DNA from: Crotophaga sulcirostris
Taxonomy: Eukaryota > Chordata > Aves > Cuculiformes > Crotophagidae
Assembly (NCBI GenBank): GCA_013397455.1
Contig: VYZB01000221.1
Span: 1,388,773 to 1,452,772 of the forward strand
Length of the DNA: 64,000 bases
Reading direction: 5' to 3'
Below are positions 1-12,640 of the stretch, piece after piece. Every line of letters begins with the position of its first letter. Position 1 is the first letter of the stretch. The notes under the pieces were generated by a model, which was not told where the DNA came from, did not search any database, and worked only from the letters and a program-made list of their open reading frames with translations. The position numbers and the translations under genes are program-made.

Positions 1-1025
1 ACGTTTTAAAATCAGCTAGGATGACACAATATCAGGTATAGAAATATCCTCATATCACCAGTCATCCTTGGATGACAGCTCCTGCTACTGGGTTTGAGTC
101 AAATGTTTAGGTTGGATGAAAAACCTGTGTCCAAGGACCCAGTGACCACTGTCAGAGGGATGCTCAGTGTGGTTCTCTTCCATGGAGGCTGGAAGCAGAG
201 CACCATACTCTAGGATGTTCACAGATACTGCACCACACCAAGCCAACAGCTGTGTTAGTTCACCAGTACTTCAGAAATGTAAGCAACACACCCCACTGTC
301 AGATGAAGATACCCTGCACGTAGCTCAATATTTAGGGAAAATACGTAGACGCTGATGCCAGTCCTACTCGAGGCAGTTAACCATGCCATGGGCTTCTCAG
401 CCATGCTGTCAGTGCAAGAGTACTGAAAACTCAACATTTCCATAAAGTGTTATAAGTTCTGACTGTTTTTTTTATTTGAAACTCCTAAATTTATTTTTTG
501 AATACTTTGTTTCCTAACTCGAAATATTTTATTAAAGGTAGAGAAAAACCCCAAACGCACTGGCATAGAAGTTTGTGTGACAAAGATCTGGTTTCTTGTT
601 CTTGGTGGCTTTTATAAGCTTCTGGTGAAATCCAAATTTCTTTTACAACAGTATTTAAATTCCTTCCAATTAACTAACTCCTCACAGGTTTGGAGAGTGT
701 CTCACTGAGTACTGCTCTTGAGTGTACAAACATAGTACGCTGGGAAAATATAGAGACAGGAGTTAAACATTCTTCTTCTGTTCAAGTCTCATGGTAATCC
801 AAAAATTTTATTTAGGAATTTACATAATCCTGAGACTACCACCTCAATGTACTAATCTATAGCAAAACCTGCATAGGAGAACATTGCAAAACCATATTTA
901 AACTGCAAAATACTATACCCTGCAGTATTTAATTTTCCCAGATTCTCATAATGTTCCTACATGCAAGATTCATTCTCCATTCACATTATAGGTTATTCAG
1001 AGTAAATAAAAAATTAAACATTTAA
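1..1025. other. Unique AT-rich noncoding sequence
   Basis: I see no gene, RNA or recognisable transposon here. Short open frames exist on both strands between 167 and 443, but they overlap each other, have no splice or initiation context, and look like chance. Confidence 0.6.
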
Positions 1026-1040
1026 ACACACACACACACA
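1026..1040. repeat. (AC)n microsatellite
   Basis: A perfect AC dinucleotide run of about 7.5 units sits in AT-rich sequence. It is short and may be polymorphic in length. Confidence 0.95.
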
Positions 1041-3562
1041 GTTTGTATCAGACCTGAAGAAGACTATTATTAATTACATCAAATGAAAAGTCTCATTTGT
1101 AAAAATGCAGAAGTTATTAAGTAACTAGTTACTAACTACAGAGTAAATACCTTAATTACATATTTACTGGCTACTCTGCACTATGTCTACATTAGTCTTT
1201 TAAATGAATTTAAGTGAATTGCTTTAATCTTTTTTCTCCAAAGTTATCAATTAAAAAAAAAGTCCATGAAAGACTACAAAGAGATCTGCTGTTTTCTAAA
1301 TAATGCATTCAAAAAAAATTCAGATTCAAAGAAGAATTATAAAGCAAAAGACAGAGCTTGTGGAGACTTCTACGCATGAAAGGCATCTTTCAGGATGGCG
1401 AAAGAAAAAAACAAATCTAGCAGCATAGTACCATGAAATACTGAAATAATTGCTTTCGGTTTGAAACACAGGATATGGTATCAGGGGAAAAAGACTCAGG
1501 TAAAATGTTTCAATGCCCTCTGAAAAGTAAATAGGGTTTTTCTTTTCAGTAAACAGAGAGACGTTTCATCTTTCCCTTGAACATACCTGAATCCTTTCTG
1601 TGTTTATTTGTTTAAAAAAAAACTGGTAACATATCAATTTTTCCTTGTGTGATGGCATACTAAAGAAAAACTTTAAAAAAAATTTAAAAGGACAAAAACA
1701 AAAAGAAAAAAATCAATGAAAGAACACAATGTTAAGAACCAGTAATGTTTAAGAGAGAATCAAAGGAGAGGAGAGCAGCTAAAAAGACTGAAAAAAGATA
1801 AAGGGCAAAGGATTTAAAAATTAAACAGAAGGAAAAAGATTAAAGAAAGAATGGCAAAAGGCAATGCAAACGGATTTAAGAAGCCAGTATAAAGAAAAGA
1901 CATTCAGTTATGAGAAACGAGTAGCAACTACTAGATGAAAAATATTTTAATATAATGAATCAAAAAATGGAATGAAAAAGTTAGAAATTAATTAAAAATC
2001 AAAGTTAGAAAACTTTCTTTTTCTCCGTGAAATACAGGAAATATACACACAAGATCTGGTGAAATTATATTTTTTTTTTATTATATACGTCATCATCCAA
2101 AAATTTTCCTATTTTAGTCATTTTAATGATATGAAAATGATATACAAAGCAGTGCAATGCCAATTATTTCCTGTGCACCTATTTAAATGCAGTATGTACA
2201 AAGCTGAAAATACACTGAGTCTCTATCTAAAATATCAAATCTCTTTACTTTTATTAATAACAGCATTAAAATTCACATAATTTGTCAGCTACTTTATACA
2301 GGTTTTCAACTTCATTCTAAAGATCATTAAGAGTTTCTAAAGGGTTAACAATGCTTAAAGCTGCTTATTTTACCCTCAGAAGCACTGTATGGCAAGCAGT
2401 TAAAGACAAAACTATAGCAACCAACAGATCAACTGGACTTTGTTAAATTTATAATGAATTTAATACTAATGTTATCATCCCTTTAAAAACTTCTAATAAA
2501 TGTGTTCTTCCTATAGTGGAAACGCTTTTCACCTCAGCTAAGATGGACAGGATAGAGAAAAGCCACAAGAAATGTAACTCAGAAGATAGGAAGCACAAAG
2601 ACAGTTCCAGGATGCAGTTCTAGTTTGAATATTATAGATTTTATATATTNATATAACTTGGGGGATTATTAGTTATTCTTGCCAGTATTTACATACAGTA
2701 TTGTACATACATCAATTTTCTCTCCAAGCAAGTAACATACTGAAGTCCAAAAGCCTGCATTTAAAGGTACTGATTTATTTCAATCTCTCTCTGGACCTTT
2801 TATGTTCCTGCAATATTTTTCCAAGATGAATTAAGCGGGCTACACAGACTACTCAAATCGAAGGCATAACATCATTTTATTTAAACATTCTAATGCTTGT
2901 GGGAATATTCCTCAGACCATTCACAACACCAGTGTTATTTTTTTCTTTTTGGATATGACAATACATATTGAACAAACATTTTATGTGAACAGAACAAAAT
3001 AAGACCTATGTGTCATTGCTCAGTAGAAAAATTTCAACTATGTAACAAGAAGTCCAAGTTCCCTCTCAGCATGTGTTGCCATTGTGCACCATCCATTGTT
3101 CACTGCCTACTGTGCTGGAAACTGATCATTAATGCAACTTTTTGTTTATGCATTCCATAGCACGCAGTAAACCAGGTAGGTAACATAACCTCTTCCCCTA
3201 ATTACAAAATTTCATTTTCAAATCTGAAGGATGCAAGATCAACCAGTTGTCCTTGTTTTACTAAAATGTCATGTAGGCTGAAAGACTGGAGGAGTGCAGT
3301 AAACATGTACAGAAAACACTCCAGATTTCCTCAATCATGTTTATTCAAGCTTTTCAACTTGGAAGAATTATCCACACTTTAAATAAATTTACTACTAAAA
3401 TATGGCTTGAATTTGTTTATTCCATGCAGTAATTTCAACTATTTTGCTCATTTCTCTATCATATTACTTAAATACTTATTTTGAAGTTGTACACATTGCC
3501 TTGGTCAGTTTTGTTCACTGTTATAAAAATAAGGATGAAGAAACTAATCCACATTATCAATT
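1041..3562. other. AT-rich noncoding sequence with a purine-rich stretch
   Basis: No gene is visible. From about 1660 to 2010 the + strand is strongly purine-biased, with many AAAG and GAAA words, like a decayed purine-rich simple sequence. Position 2650 is an N, the only undetermined base noticed. The hydrophobic open frame at 2059-2280 is what T-rich DNA gives by chance. Confidence 0.6.
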
Positions 3563-3592
3563 AAAAAACAAAACAAAACAAAACAAAACACC
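3563..3592. repeat. (AAAAC)n microsatellite
   Basis: About five AAAAC units follow a short A run. A pentamer of this kind often grows from an A-rich tail, but no retroposon body is recognisable beside it. Confidence 0.9.
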
Positions 3593-5929
3593 ACTAACCA
3601 CAACAAATAAACTTTAAGTTGAAAACTATACCTATCAACATCTGTGCCACCAGAGATTCCTCTGAATGCTTTTTGTTCCAAACTTACACCCCCATCTACC
3701 GTTCTCATAGACAGAAGGTTTGCAAAGCAGGACATTTAGACAGAACACATCTTTCCATTCGATTGATAAATTTTCCATGAACAGTAACTTTTTAGCCTTG
3801 ATAGAAGGAAGCCTTTAAAATGCGAAATTTAATTAAATGAACCCATCAGAAAACACAGATGTCCCACACAGTGCAATCAATAGTCCCGCACAGAACATTG
3901 TACAGCTGAATACACAGTTACTCTGTGCTGCAACATGCTAGAAGATTTTTTTGCAAGGCTAATGAACAAGTGTTTTCCATTTCAGGTGACCAGGGAGAGT
4001 AATTCAACTATGGCACATAAATGACTTCATCAGCTATACAGAAATTAATTCTTCATTCTTCATGCGGCTAATCTTGCATGTTCCTTTACTTGGCCCCAAA
4101 AATAATACAAAGTCCAGGAAGATATGTGCTTGGAGTAAACAATAAGTGATGTCTATTCCCAAAAGGATTCTTCCTGAAGAAGTGACTCATAATTTAATAT
4201 CAGTGTAACTTTATAGAATATACTTAGGGTGGATTACCTTGGATCAGGGATCCACCACTCAAGATCAGTGTAAAAAAAAAAAAAGTTTTATAGGAACTTA
4301 TTTCAGCATGATTTTGTCGATTAATACATTAAAGAAACTATATAAAGCATTGATACACGTACTAAAACATTAACTGGATTACATATGCTAGGGCTGTGCA
4401 CACTTAAAACAGATACAGGCTTTGAAATAATTTTTCTTATACAGTTGACTAGGGTACTGGCATTACTATGTTGTATCTTAGCAAATATCTTTCCAATTAT
4501 GGCTGTTTATCATTTTGGTTTTAAATTTCTGAAGTTTTCTTAACGTATATATTTTCTATATATATGAACCCAAAATTATGTTTTAATAGAGTACAAAACG
4601 TTGCAATAACACAAATACCACCAGACTGTCACTTTCAGGAAGTAACAGGTGACACAGAAGTTTGTTTCTCACATTTTTGGAGTTGTTCTTCTAACAATGT
4701 ACAATTTAAACAGACAGCATTTACTGAAGGACATTACAGAAATCCTTAAATTAAAACTTTTTGCATTAATTAACTGTTATGGAAGGCACATCAAAGAGAT
4801 GTAAACCGCACTAAAATGCTGGAAAAAATGCTCAAGAACCATGTAAAATTTCACAAAACAGGGCAAAATTTAGAGAAGTTGCCTAAGAGGAGAGTGAATA
4901 GAAACATGTGGTCCAGAGTCTTATTCTTAAAGCACCCTGCAGCTGAGAAAAAGGAAAGCAGGAAAAGATCTGTGATAGCTCTGTAAGAAGAAAACCCAGA
5001 ACAGTTGTACGTTAAGTAACGATGAGTTCAGAGGTAAAGTGAAAAAGAGAAATGAGAGCAGCAGGTACAGCCCAGGACAGTTTCTGTGAATGCAGACTGT
5101 GCATGAAAGGGACTGGGGAAGGATGAGACACCGAGGAAGATGCGAGAAAATGGAAATATGAGACTAGAAAGCAAGCAAATATGCATAGTGGGACAGCTGC
5201 AGTGTTCAGAGGTGCTGCACAAAATCTGTGTCAGTGGCAACAGGGCTATCTTTAGTAAGCCAAGGCAGATAGCAGTGGGGTTTTTTTGTCACATTCCATA
5301 CTTCCATACTTATAAGATGTTTTCTAAGGTACAGAAAGAAAAACAAACTCACTTTCTAAACTGAAAGCTTGCATCCTACAGAAGCTAATGCTAATTGCCA
5401 GAAGTAAAATGGACAAATGAGAAACTCCAGTCAGGGAAAGAGAGTGCAGAGTAATGCTCCAATTTCCAGTTGGGCGCCAGATAAAAGTAGGAGAAGGTCA
5501 AAAGAGAACAGAACTTAGAATAGTGCATTTCTCAGGTACAGCAAATAAGAAATGAGGAGGACGTAAGAAAAAGCAGGCAGTGAGAAGCTGAAAAAATCAA
5601 TGTAGAAATGACTGTGATAAACAAGGTGCAGTTAAGTTCAGAAATAATTTGAAGAGATGACAGAAATAATCCAGATGATTATCATTTATCTATTTATTTG
5701 ACTCACGGAAAAAGCAAAGCATTAGACAGGCTAGTAAAAGGAACTGGTATTTGCATAACAAAAACCAATTAGTGCTGGCACAAAAGTTCCCTTATTGTCC
5801 TACCTTCTTTTCCCAAGTTCCAGTATTCTTTACATTACATGACCTCAAACAACTACACAAAGCAAAATCCTGCTTGTAACATTCACAGAAGAAGCCCTAC
5901 TCAGATGCTGGTTTCACGAAACATCCTAC
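3593..5929. other. Unique AT-rich noncoding sequence
   Basis: No gene is visible. An A13 run lies near 4271-4283. From about 5030 to 5640 the + strand is purine-rich (GAGAA, GGAAA words) with overlapping short open frames on both strands, none with convincing splice context. Confidence 0.55.
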
Positions 5930-6033
5930 CTGAGCGAGCAGAATTTGACTGTATACGCCTGTAGCAGCTATACTTCCTTGCTTCAAAATGCACTTCGTTA
6001 AGGACTTCCCACTTGTCTCTTCCCAAAAAGAAA
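5930..6033 (-). CDS. Candidate internal exon, unidentified protein
   Basis: On the - strand an open block of 104 bases ends at a good donor (CAG followed by GTAGGA) and can start after an acceptor-like CATCAG. It begins in phase 2 and ends in phase 1. The translation is charged and unremarkable, containing GRDKWEVLNEVHFEARKYS, with no motif I recognise. It lies in a longer open frame of 109 codons (5901-6230) whose N-terminal part is hydrophobic and K-rich, as AT-rich DNA often gives. The acceptor has a weak pyrimidine tract. Chance is a serious alternative. Confidence 0.18.
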
Positions 6034-9000
6034 CTGATGAGTTTGAGTTTAGAAGATGGAATATTGATAAACTTTCTTTTCTTTCTTTTGGAAATCACTA
6101 TTTGATTCGGTTTGATTACTTGGTAGTGAGAGACACTCATTATGAGCATGCTTTTGAAGAAGATAGTATTAATTAAAATCACAATATTACCAAAGACTAA
6201 GAGTTTTCTTAGTAATGAAATACAAAACACTGCCCTATTTAAAGATGACCAGCTGCTTCACTTCTCTTCTGTAAATACAATTACTACTTTTGACTGTATA
6301 CAGTACCTCTCATTTAGAAGAATGCTACAAAGTCATTCTTACGTCTAGTGATTTCAGACCACTTTTTGATCTCATAAAATCAGATATTTTTGCTTCTACA
6401 GAGCTGAGGACAGACTATTGGGATTTAAATAGTTATCTCCATGTGGTCACAGTGCCCTACAGTCCTCTTAAGATGTCAGTTGGCCAGAATCAGGGTCTCA
6501 GCTCTGGGCAGTTGTTATTCTAGAAGATGGACCTTTTGCATTCAGCCACACTTCATGAGGCAGACGGAGGCTGCATCCCACAGTGTAGCAGTTCAAGCAT
6601 CTATCTCAAAATTGCAGTGGTACCTCCACTTATGAATCCAACAATCTACATATTACAGTGATGTTAAGACAATAAAGTCCTTTCTAACTTTCTGTTATTC
6701 CAAGTTCATTGCAAGATTATTCAGTCTTTAAAGAGAGTAAGAGCTATGCTTGGCACTAAAACAAAACCACCTTTATCAAGAAAGCACATGCAATCTCACA
6801 TAATCCAACAAATTTTAATTTCATATTATAGGAAAGAATCGAAAGTTTTCAGCACTGTAATTTTACTCCAAACTTACCTCACTGATTTTCAGTAAGACCT
6901 ATTATTACATAAGAAAACATTAAATATTAATTATATTAAAAATAGCTAAATCAACAACTGTAATATTCCCCTCCAAAAAGAGGGGACAGCATACACAGAA
7001 ACGTCATAACAAGTATTTTAATTTTACTCAATGATGTAATTTACAGTTACTTGACTGATTTATAATCTCAAGTATTTTTATTTCTTAATTCTCTTCTTTC
7101 TTTTCTATGTTTATTTTATACTCAATAACAGATGACATGAAACCATTCCAGTAAGTATCACCTATGATGGCTATCATGACATAATACCATACAAGTGACA
7201 AATGCAAAAGCTAAAGTGACTATTTTAAGTTTTATTTAATCACTAAAAAATTAATGAAAGTGACACTGATTAAGTGACCTTGAAGAGTTACGAAGTTTCA
7301 GGTGAGGCACACTGGTGGGAGGGCACCAAGCCTGAGGAGGTCCACTCCACCACTGCTCCCATCAGGTCACGGCATGACTTCAGCCCAAGGCCCTGCACTT
7401 CGTAGGGAAAGAGGTGAGATGGATTTCAGCAATACAAACCAAGCAGCTAGCACTAATGATGGGGAAAAAATATCTGTGCTTCAGAGTGAGGACTCTTAGC
7501 TTCATAATTTTTGTGTCTGTTCATGACTGAAAATGGTGGAGTTTCGGAGCTGTGCAACAAGCCACAGCCAGAACAAATAAAGTTAATCACGTAGCAATAG
7601 AAAAAAAAAGATGTTTTCTCTGAGAAATACCATGGAATATTTCACCAAAAATCCTATTAGGGTACATACCGTAAAAATATTCACATTGCCTCTTGTTAGA
7701 TAAGCAGACGCTTCAGACAGACACACAGTGACAGGAAACACATTTATGGAGAGTGATGGAGCTGTAAGTGTGATATAGCTGGCAAGTTTTCCAAGCTTGG
7801 CACACCAGATGAGAGGGTTTACCTTTTTGACCGGGGCTCTCCTACAGTGAAGCAACACAGAGTATCTTGTACAATTTGGCTAATGCAATAATCTGTCAAA
7901 TAACTAGAGGATCCCAATGTGTAAAGGGATTTCCCTTTGCTGTTATCTACTTTCACCATTCCTACGTGTTTTAACAGTGACATTCCTCATTTTTTGTTAT
8001 CTTACATTACATATTAATCTCTACATTATTAAGCACCAATAAGAAAGAACAAGAAGGAATGAAATTTGATACAAAATCTTTTAACTCACACTACATGTGC
8101 CACATTTGTATATGGCTTATTTCTGAATAACTTTTCATAGAGGTGAAATTTGAAAAGAGAGAGCTGAGAGTATACAATCAAATAGTCTGGGCATTACTCT
8201 GATGCTTTTTTTTTCCTTGAAAATTCAAATGATCCCTGCAGGCAACCGACAACTGCTAGATCTGTGGAATGTGCTCTTTGAACTGTACAAAAGCCTTCAG
8301 CCTTTCGTGCATTGCTGCAAACAAAAACTGCCAAGTGTAATTATTTCTCAAATTTAACGTTATGGAAGTGTTGCATCATCTTTTTCACAGCTCTGAGAAC
8401 AGCTGTAGAAAAATAAAATTTACAGGAGGATTCCCCCACAGAAGTTAAACACTGCATTTATCACCTTTTATAAACAACTGATACAAATCAACATCAGTCA
8501 AGTCTCAGAGTGCCAATCTTTCTTTGGTGCTCTTATAATTATATTCCTATGGAAAGAATCAAAGGAATAAGTGGAAGGAGTCCTCCCAGGAACAGTTTTT
8601 CATCCTTTAGCCTTTATAAAAGAAAAAAAAAAAACCCACACAACTTATATCAGAAGCACCAACAGTGCTGAGAGAACAACAGAAGCTTGAAAATTCGTAG
8701 TTCGCTTCACACTTTTTTTTTTTAACCTACACTACTCTATCCAGTGTTTTTACAAACATCCACATTCTAAAAGGTAACTTGGTAGACACATTAGAAAATA
8801 CAAGCACAGCAGTCTAGATGATCTTGTATGCATCTGTAGTTCCAATGAGAGTTGTCTTGGTTTTGAACACAGAGGTATTCAACATGCTGAACTGAAAGCA
8901 TTCAAATTTTACTCATTGAATACAGACATAGTAATACTTTTATTACCAACTTCAGCTGCATATGAGATTGTTAAGCTAAAGATGACACTGAGGTGGAACC

Positions 9001-10370
9001 AACTGCCCTTAAATAAAAGTTTCCACATCTGAAATAAATGTTACTCAATCACGAAGACGCCCAGATTCAAAACAGTCATTTTTGTTTGGATTGTAGAAGC
9101 GCCTTGCTTTAGAGAGCAAGCTATTTAGTTCCAGTGTAAACTTCATTACAATTCAGACATGAGGTGGAGCACTATCTACATGCCAACTAATTCCCAAAGC
9201 AGACCTAAGTTCCTAGGTCTTGTCCAGGATCCCTTGCCCACACCCACATGTTAAGTTAGCCACAATATCCTGTTTCCGGACAAGAGAAGAAGGGACCTGC
9301 AAGCAGCCCTATCCAGGGACACCAAGCTCTGCATTCTGGACTCTCCTCCTCAGCCTGAGCAGGTTCAGTCATAGCCCATGAAAGCCTCTAAATATCCGAG
9401 CTGTGAAATAGTCCAGATGCATGTACCCTCCAATTGTAATCCTTATCCAACACCAAATGAAGGTGAGACACTGCATGGAAAAAAAAGAAGGTAAAGAAAA
9501 ACACCAACAAATGAAATACAAGATCCAGAAGGAGATCAAAGGAAAAGAGTCTGACTCTTTACTTGATCATGTGGACAGGATGGACAAGATAAAGGTATTT
9601 AATATGCTTACAGTTCCTTCAGCTTTAGTGAGGGCCAAGAATCGGGATAAAACTGTGTCTAGCATCTCCATTTGGTTGCTGCATCTATAGGGAATCCCTC
9701 TCAGTCAGCAGAAGCAATTAAATTTTTGTCAAGTACATTAGGAGCATAAATACTTGAATCACCTTGCTTGTGCCACATGTCCACTTTAGCCACAGTTAAA
9801 CCACACAGGCAAAAAGACACTTTTAATCGTGTCCTCTGGCACAAAGAACAACAGAATCTGGACCAGAAAAATGCAGAGCACCTCCAAGCTGCTAAGGGGC
9901 TTTGCAAAGCAAAGGAAATTAAAGCCAGTGCCCCAAAGAGGTGTTCCTACAAGAGAGCTGTGGAACAAAGCCATTTAATTCATCCATTAAGAAAAAAAGT
10001 GAAAAGGATATGCTGCAATGGCACCGAGGAAGATCAAATTCTGCTTTCCGAATGCATTTAGTGTCACTGTTCAAAGTGTAGCAGCACACAACATCAGGTT
10101 GTACTGCTACTTAGTCTTTCTAATAGCACCACATTGTCATATTTTAGGCAAATATCTTCATTCAGAATGACAAGAGGACTGCCATGCACACAGGCAAGAT
10201 GCGATCCAGGCACGGGTCACTGAGAGGCAGCAGCCCCCCTCTCACAGAGCTCTGGCAGGTGACACGACACATCCACTTGCCAGCCGCAGCAAGATACAGT
10301 TTCTCAGCAGCAACCTGCAGCAGTGCCAGTTGCACTGTATCACACACTATCGATGAAGTTCTACAGATGC
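6034..10370. other. Unique noncoding sequence with a few GC-richer islands
   Basis: No gene is called. GC-richer patches at about 7300-7490 and 9180-9400 interrupt AT-rich DNA. Near 9349-9470 a good acceptor (pyrimidine tract then CTCCTCAG) is followed by a donor-like AAG/GTGAGA, but all three frames between them contain stops, so any exon there would be noncoding. At 6874-6880 a near-perfect - strand donor has only a 21-base segment before the nearest AG. Confidence 0.55.
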
Positions 10371-10380
10371 TATAAAAGGG
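10371..10380 (+). promoter_or_regulatory. TATA-box-like site
   Basis: TATAAAAGGG matches the core-promoter TATA consensus. It stands directly after a GC-richer stretch (about 10180-10370), so transcription would start near 10400 on the + strand. No initiator or coding exon downstream confirms it. An isolated TATA match is expected by chance in AT-rich DNA, so this is a weak call. Confidence 0.18.
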
Positions 10381-11401
10381 GTGCCCAACACTGTGACATT
10401 TCACTTTCACTTCAGAGTTAGAAGAGAGACAAAGAGTACTGCTTCGCTACAGGCAACGTCCCACTGAACACCCTGCCATTCCCTGGATGCTGTTCACTTG
10501 TTTGTATCGAACATGGACAAGTCCACTATTTTAAAAATAGAATATATCTCTTTTTTGGAAAAAAAATACAAAAAGCAACTGTCTTTGCGGTTAGTGAGTC
10601 TTGGTCAAGCTTCAGTGTTAACATGGCTTATACAAACACAGAAGAGCACACCACAGAACTGCTGGTGATGAACATAATGACATTAAGGAGGATGTGGTCT
10701 CCAAGTTCATGGTAAATCAAGCCAATGCAAGCAAAACTTGTAATGGAGAAACTGCAATGAATTTTGAATCAAAGAGTGCAGCAGCACTGTTCCTCCTTGT
10801 TGAGCTTTTCAGCAGGTCAGCAAAAAGCAAAATAGTAAGTATGTTCATGGGTTTTTAAAAGTATTCCATATAAAAAGCAACAAAATGTAACGTACACTCA
10901 CAACGCCAGGAGTGAGAAGACCACACTCTGGGATACACAAGAGCTAGGCAGTTTCTGTTGCAAAATAGACACAGTTGTTCATTTTAAAAAGCTACAAAAT
11001 AAGCTATAAAATAGAAAAGTCTGGCATCAAAGTAGACGCTTACGAACGCCACAAAGTAAACAAAAGCACAGTCTATTTTTTGATCAGTTACTAACATCTG
11101 TAAAAAAAGATGAAAATGTAAAAAATCATTAATTTGCCTTTGATATTGTTAAGCTTTTCCAAGTCAATGAAGTGGAACATGTCTTAGTCTTAATACTCGT
11201 TTACCAATAAGGCAAGCAAATGTCAGGGTTTACAAAAGCAAAATCAGTAGAAAGGTTTGTTCCAAAAAAAAAATTAAACAGGCATGATTAATTTATTTGT
11301 TGTAAAGAAAAGCACTTTCCTAGTGATCTGTGTAAGAGTAGTGATGCCTCATTTTCAATATTTTAAACACATAATTGCTGAGGCCACTCTAGATATCCAG
11401 A
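10381..11401. other. Unique AT-rich noncoding sequence
   Basis: No gene, RNA or transposon is recognisable. Only short overlapping open frames with frequent stops are present. Confidence 0.6.
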
Positions 11402-11426
11402 GGGGGGGGGGTGGGGGGGTGGTGGT
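11402..11426 (+). repeat. G-rich tract, G-quadruplex candidate
   Basis: A run of ten G, one T, seven G, then TGGTGGT lies on the + strand. The two long G runs can supply four G-triplets, so an intramolecular quadruplex is possible. G-homopolymers of this length are rare in otherwise AT-rich sequence and are prone to sequencing and length errors. Confidence 0.8.
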
Positions 11427-12044
11427 GCTTATGATGGTTTCTCAATTAGAACATTTGTGCTGCAGGTGCCTGTAATCGCTTAACAAGAACTCTTTCTTTC
11501 CTCAAATTCCAAGATTCCTGTAAGTAAATAAAAATCCCCCAACAGGTAGCCCATAACTTTGGTATTGCACTGCGTAAAGGCTAGTGGACATAGTTCTGAT
11601 TGAAGTGAGTTACCATTTTAATACTGTACAAGACTATAACCAGAAAGAAAGAACTCCCAACTTTTAATATGAGCTATGATAAAGGAATTCACTAATGGTC
11701 TCTGCATTGCAGATATCAAGTCTTGAATAATCTTTCTAATTTTTTCATTAAAATAAAAGTCAACAAAGCTGACTAGAAGCTGGCCAAATGAGCAACATAT
11801 CAAATCTAGAGGGCAATTAACTATAAAATCAAAGAATAAATGTACCACCAAGACCAACAGTTTCTGGAAGGGGCCCTCTACCTACAACAAGAAAATGGAA
11901 ACCACTCACAAATTTAGAAAATTCCTTTAGAAACAGTTCCCCCATAATCAACCAGAGTTAGTTCAAAAGGAAATCTCCCCTCCACTTCTCATTTTTTATC
12001 TTATCCTCCAAGTCCCTCCCATCCAAGTGTATTTCTCTTCTGCA
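11427..12044. other. Unique AT-rich noncoding sequence
   Basis: No gene or transposon is recognisable. The 79-codon - strand open frame at 11618-11857 is hydrophobic and lacks any splice or start context. Confidence 0.6.
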
Positions 12045-12062
12045 GGTTGTCAAGGTTGTCAA
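12045..12062. repeat. Two perfect tandem copies of a 9-base unit
   Basis: GGTTGTCAA occurs twice in succession, about 40 bases before the 3' end of the ancient CR1 copy. It is probably a small slippage duplication. Confidence 0.85.
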
Positions 12063-12099
12063 GAAGAGGGCCATGTGTTTTGCAGAAGAGCAGCTGAAG

Positions 12100-12640
12100 A
12101 TGAGAAGATTCATGGATTAAAGAGAATTTAAGGTCAGAAAGGACCATTCGATCATCAAGTCTGACTTCCTACAATATCACAGAACATACAATTTCAGGTA
12201 GTTACCTTATTGAGCCCAAACACTTATAGTTGATTAAAGAATAAATTCTGGTTTAGCTAGAACAATTGTTTCATGTCATGCTTTTTCTGTACTAGATTAA
12301 AAAGCTCTTTAGAGCACCAGATATTTTCTCTCTGTGAAGGTATGCTGTAATTATGTCACTTCTCAAACATCTTTTTGATAAGGTAAACAGACTGATCTCC
12401 TTAAATATTTCACTGCAAGGCAATTTTAAAGCTCTTAAATCACTTTCATAATTGTTTCTGGCACCATCTCTAATTTTCCACAAGGTTGGGGTTTTTTCAG
12501 ATGTGGCCACAAGAACCATAAGCTGAAATTCAGTCTGTTTACCAATGCAGTATGAAAAGATAAATTCACATCTTTGCTGACATTTGGCTGTCTGTACACT
12601 CTTCTTTCTTTGCCGCATAGCACACTGTGCTTCTTCTCCT
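12100..12640 (-). mobile_element. Ancient CR1 LINE fragment, 3' end
   Basis: Read on the + strand this is the reverse complement of a CR1 3' end. The stretch about 12125-12165 (AAGGTCAGAAAGGACCAT, then a GATCATC..AGTCTGAC match) has the wording of the old amniote CR1 families common in turtles and crocodilians. Further in, about 12290-12640, the - strand keeps fragments of the end of the reverse transcriptase frame, such as SLFTLSKRCLRSDIITAY, resembling the conserved LFSLEKRRLRGDLI segment. The copy is heavily diverged and truncated at both ends, so it is inert and much older than the copy at 14600. Confidence 0.72.

Noticed and set aside
2059..2280. 73-codon frame with hydrophobic start
   Set aside because: T-rich DNA yields phenylalanine, isoleucine and leucine by chance. 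No signal peptide logic, splice context or homologue.
6874..6900. Near-perfect - strand donor GTGAG/GTAAGT
   Set aside because: Only 21 bases separate it from the nearest acceptor-like AG. One site alone is not an exon.
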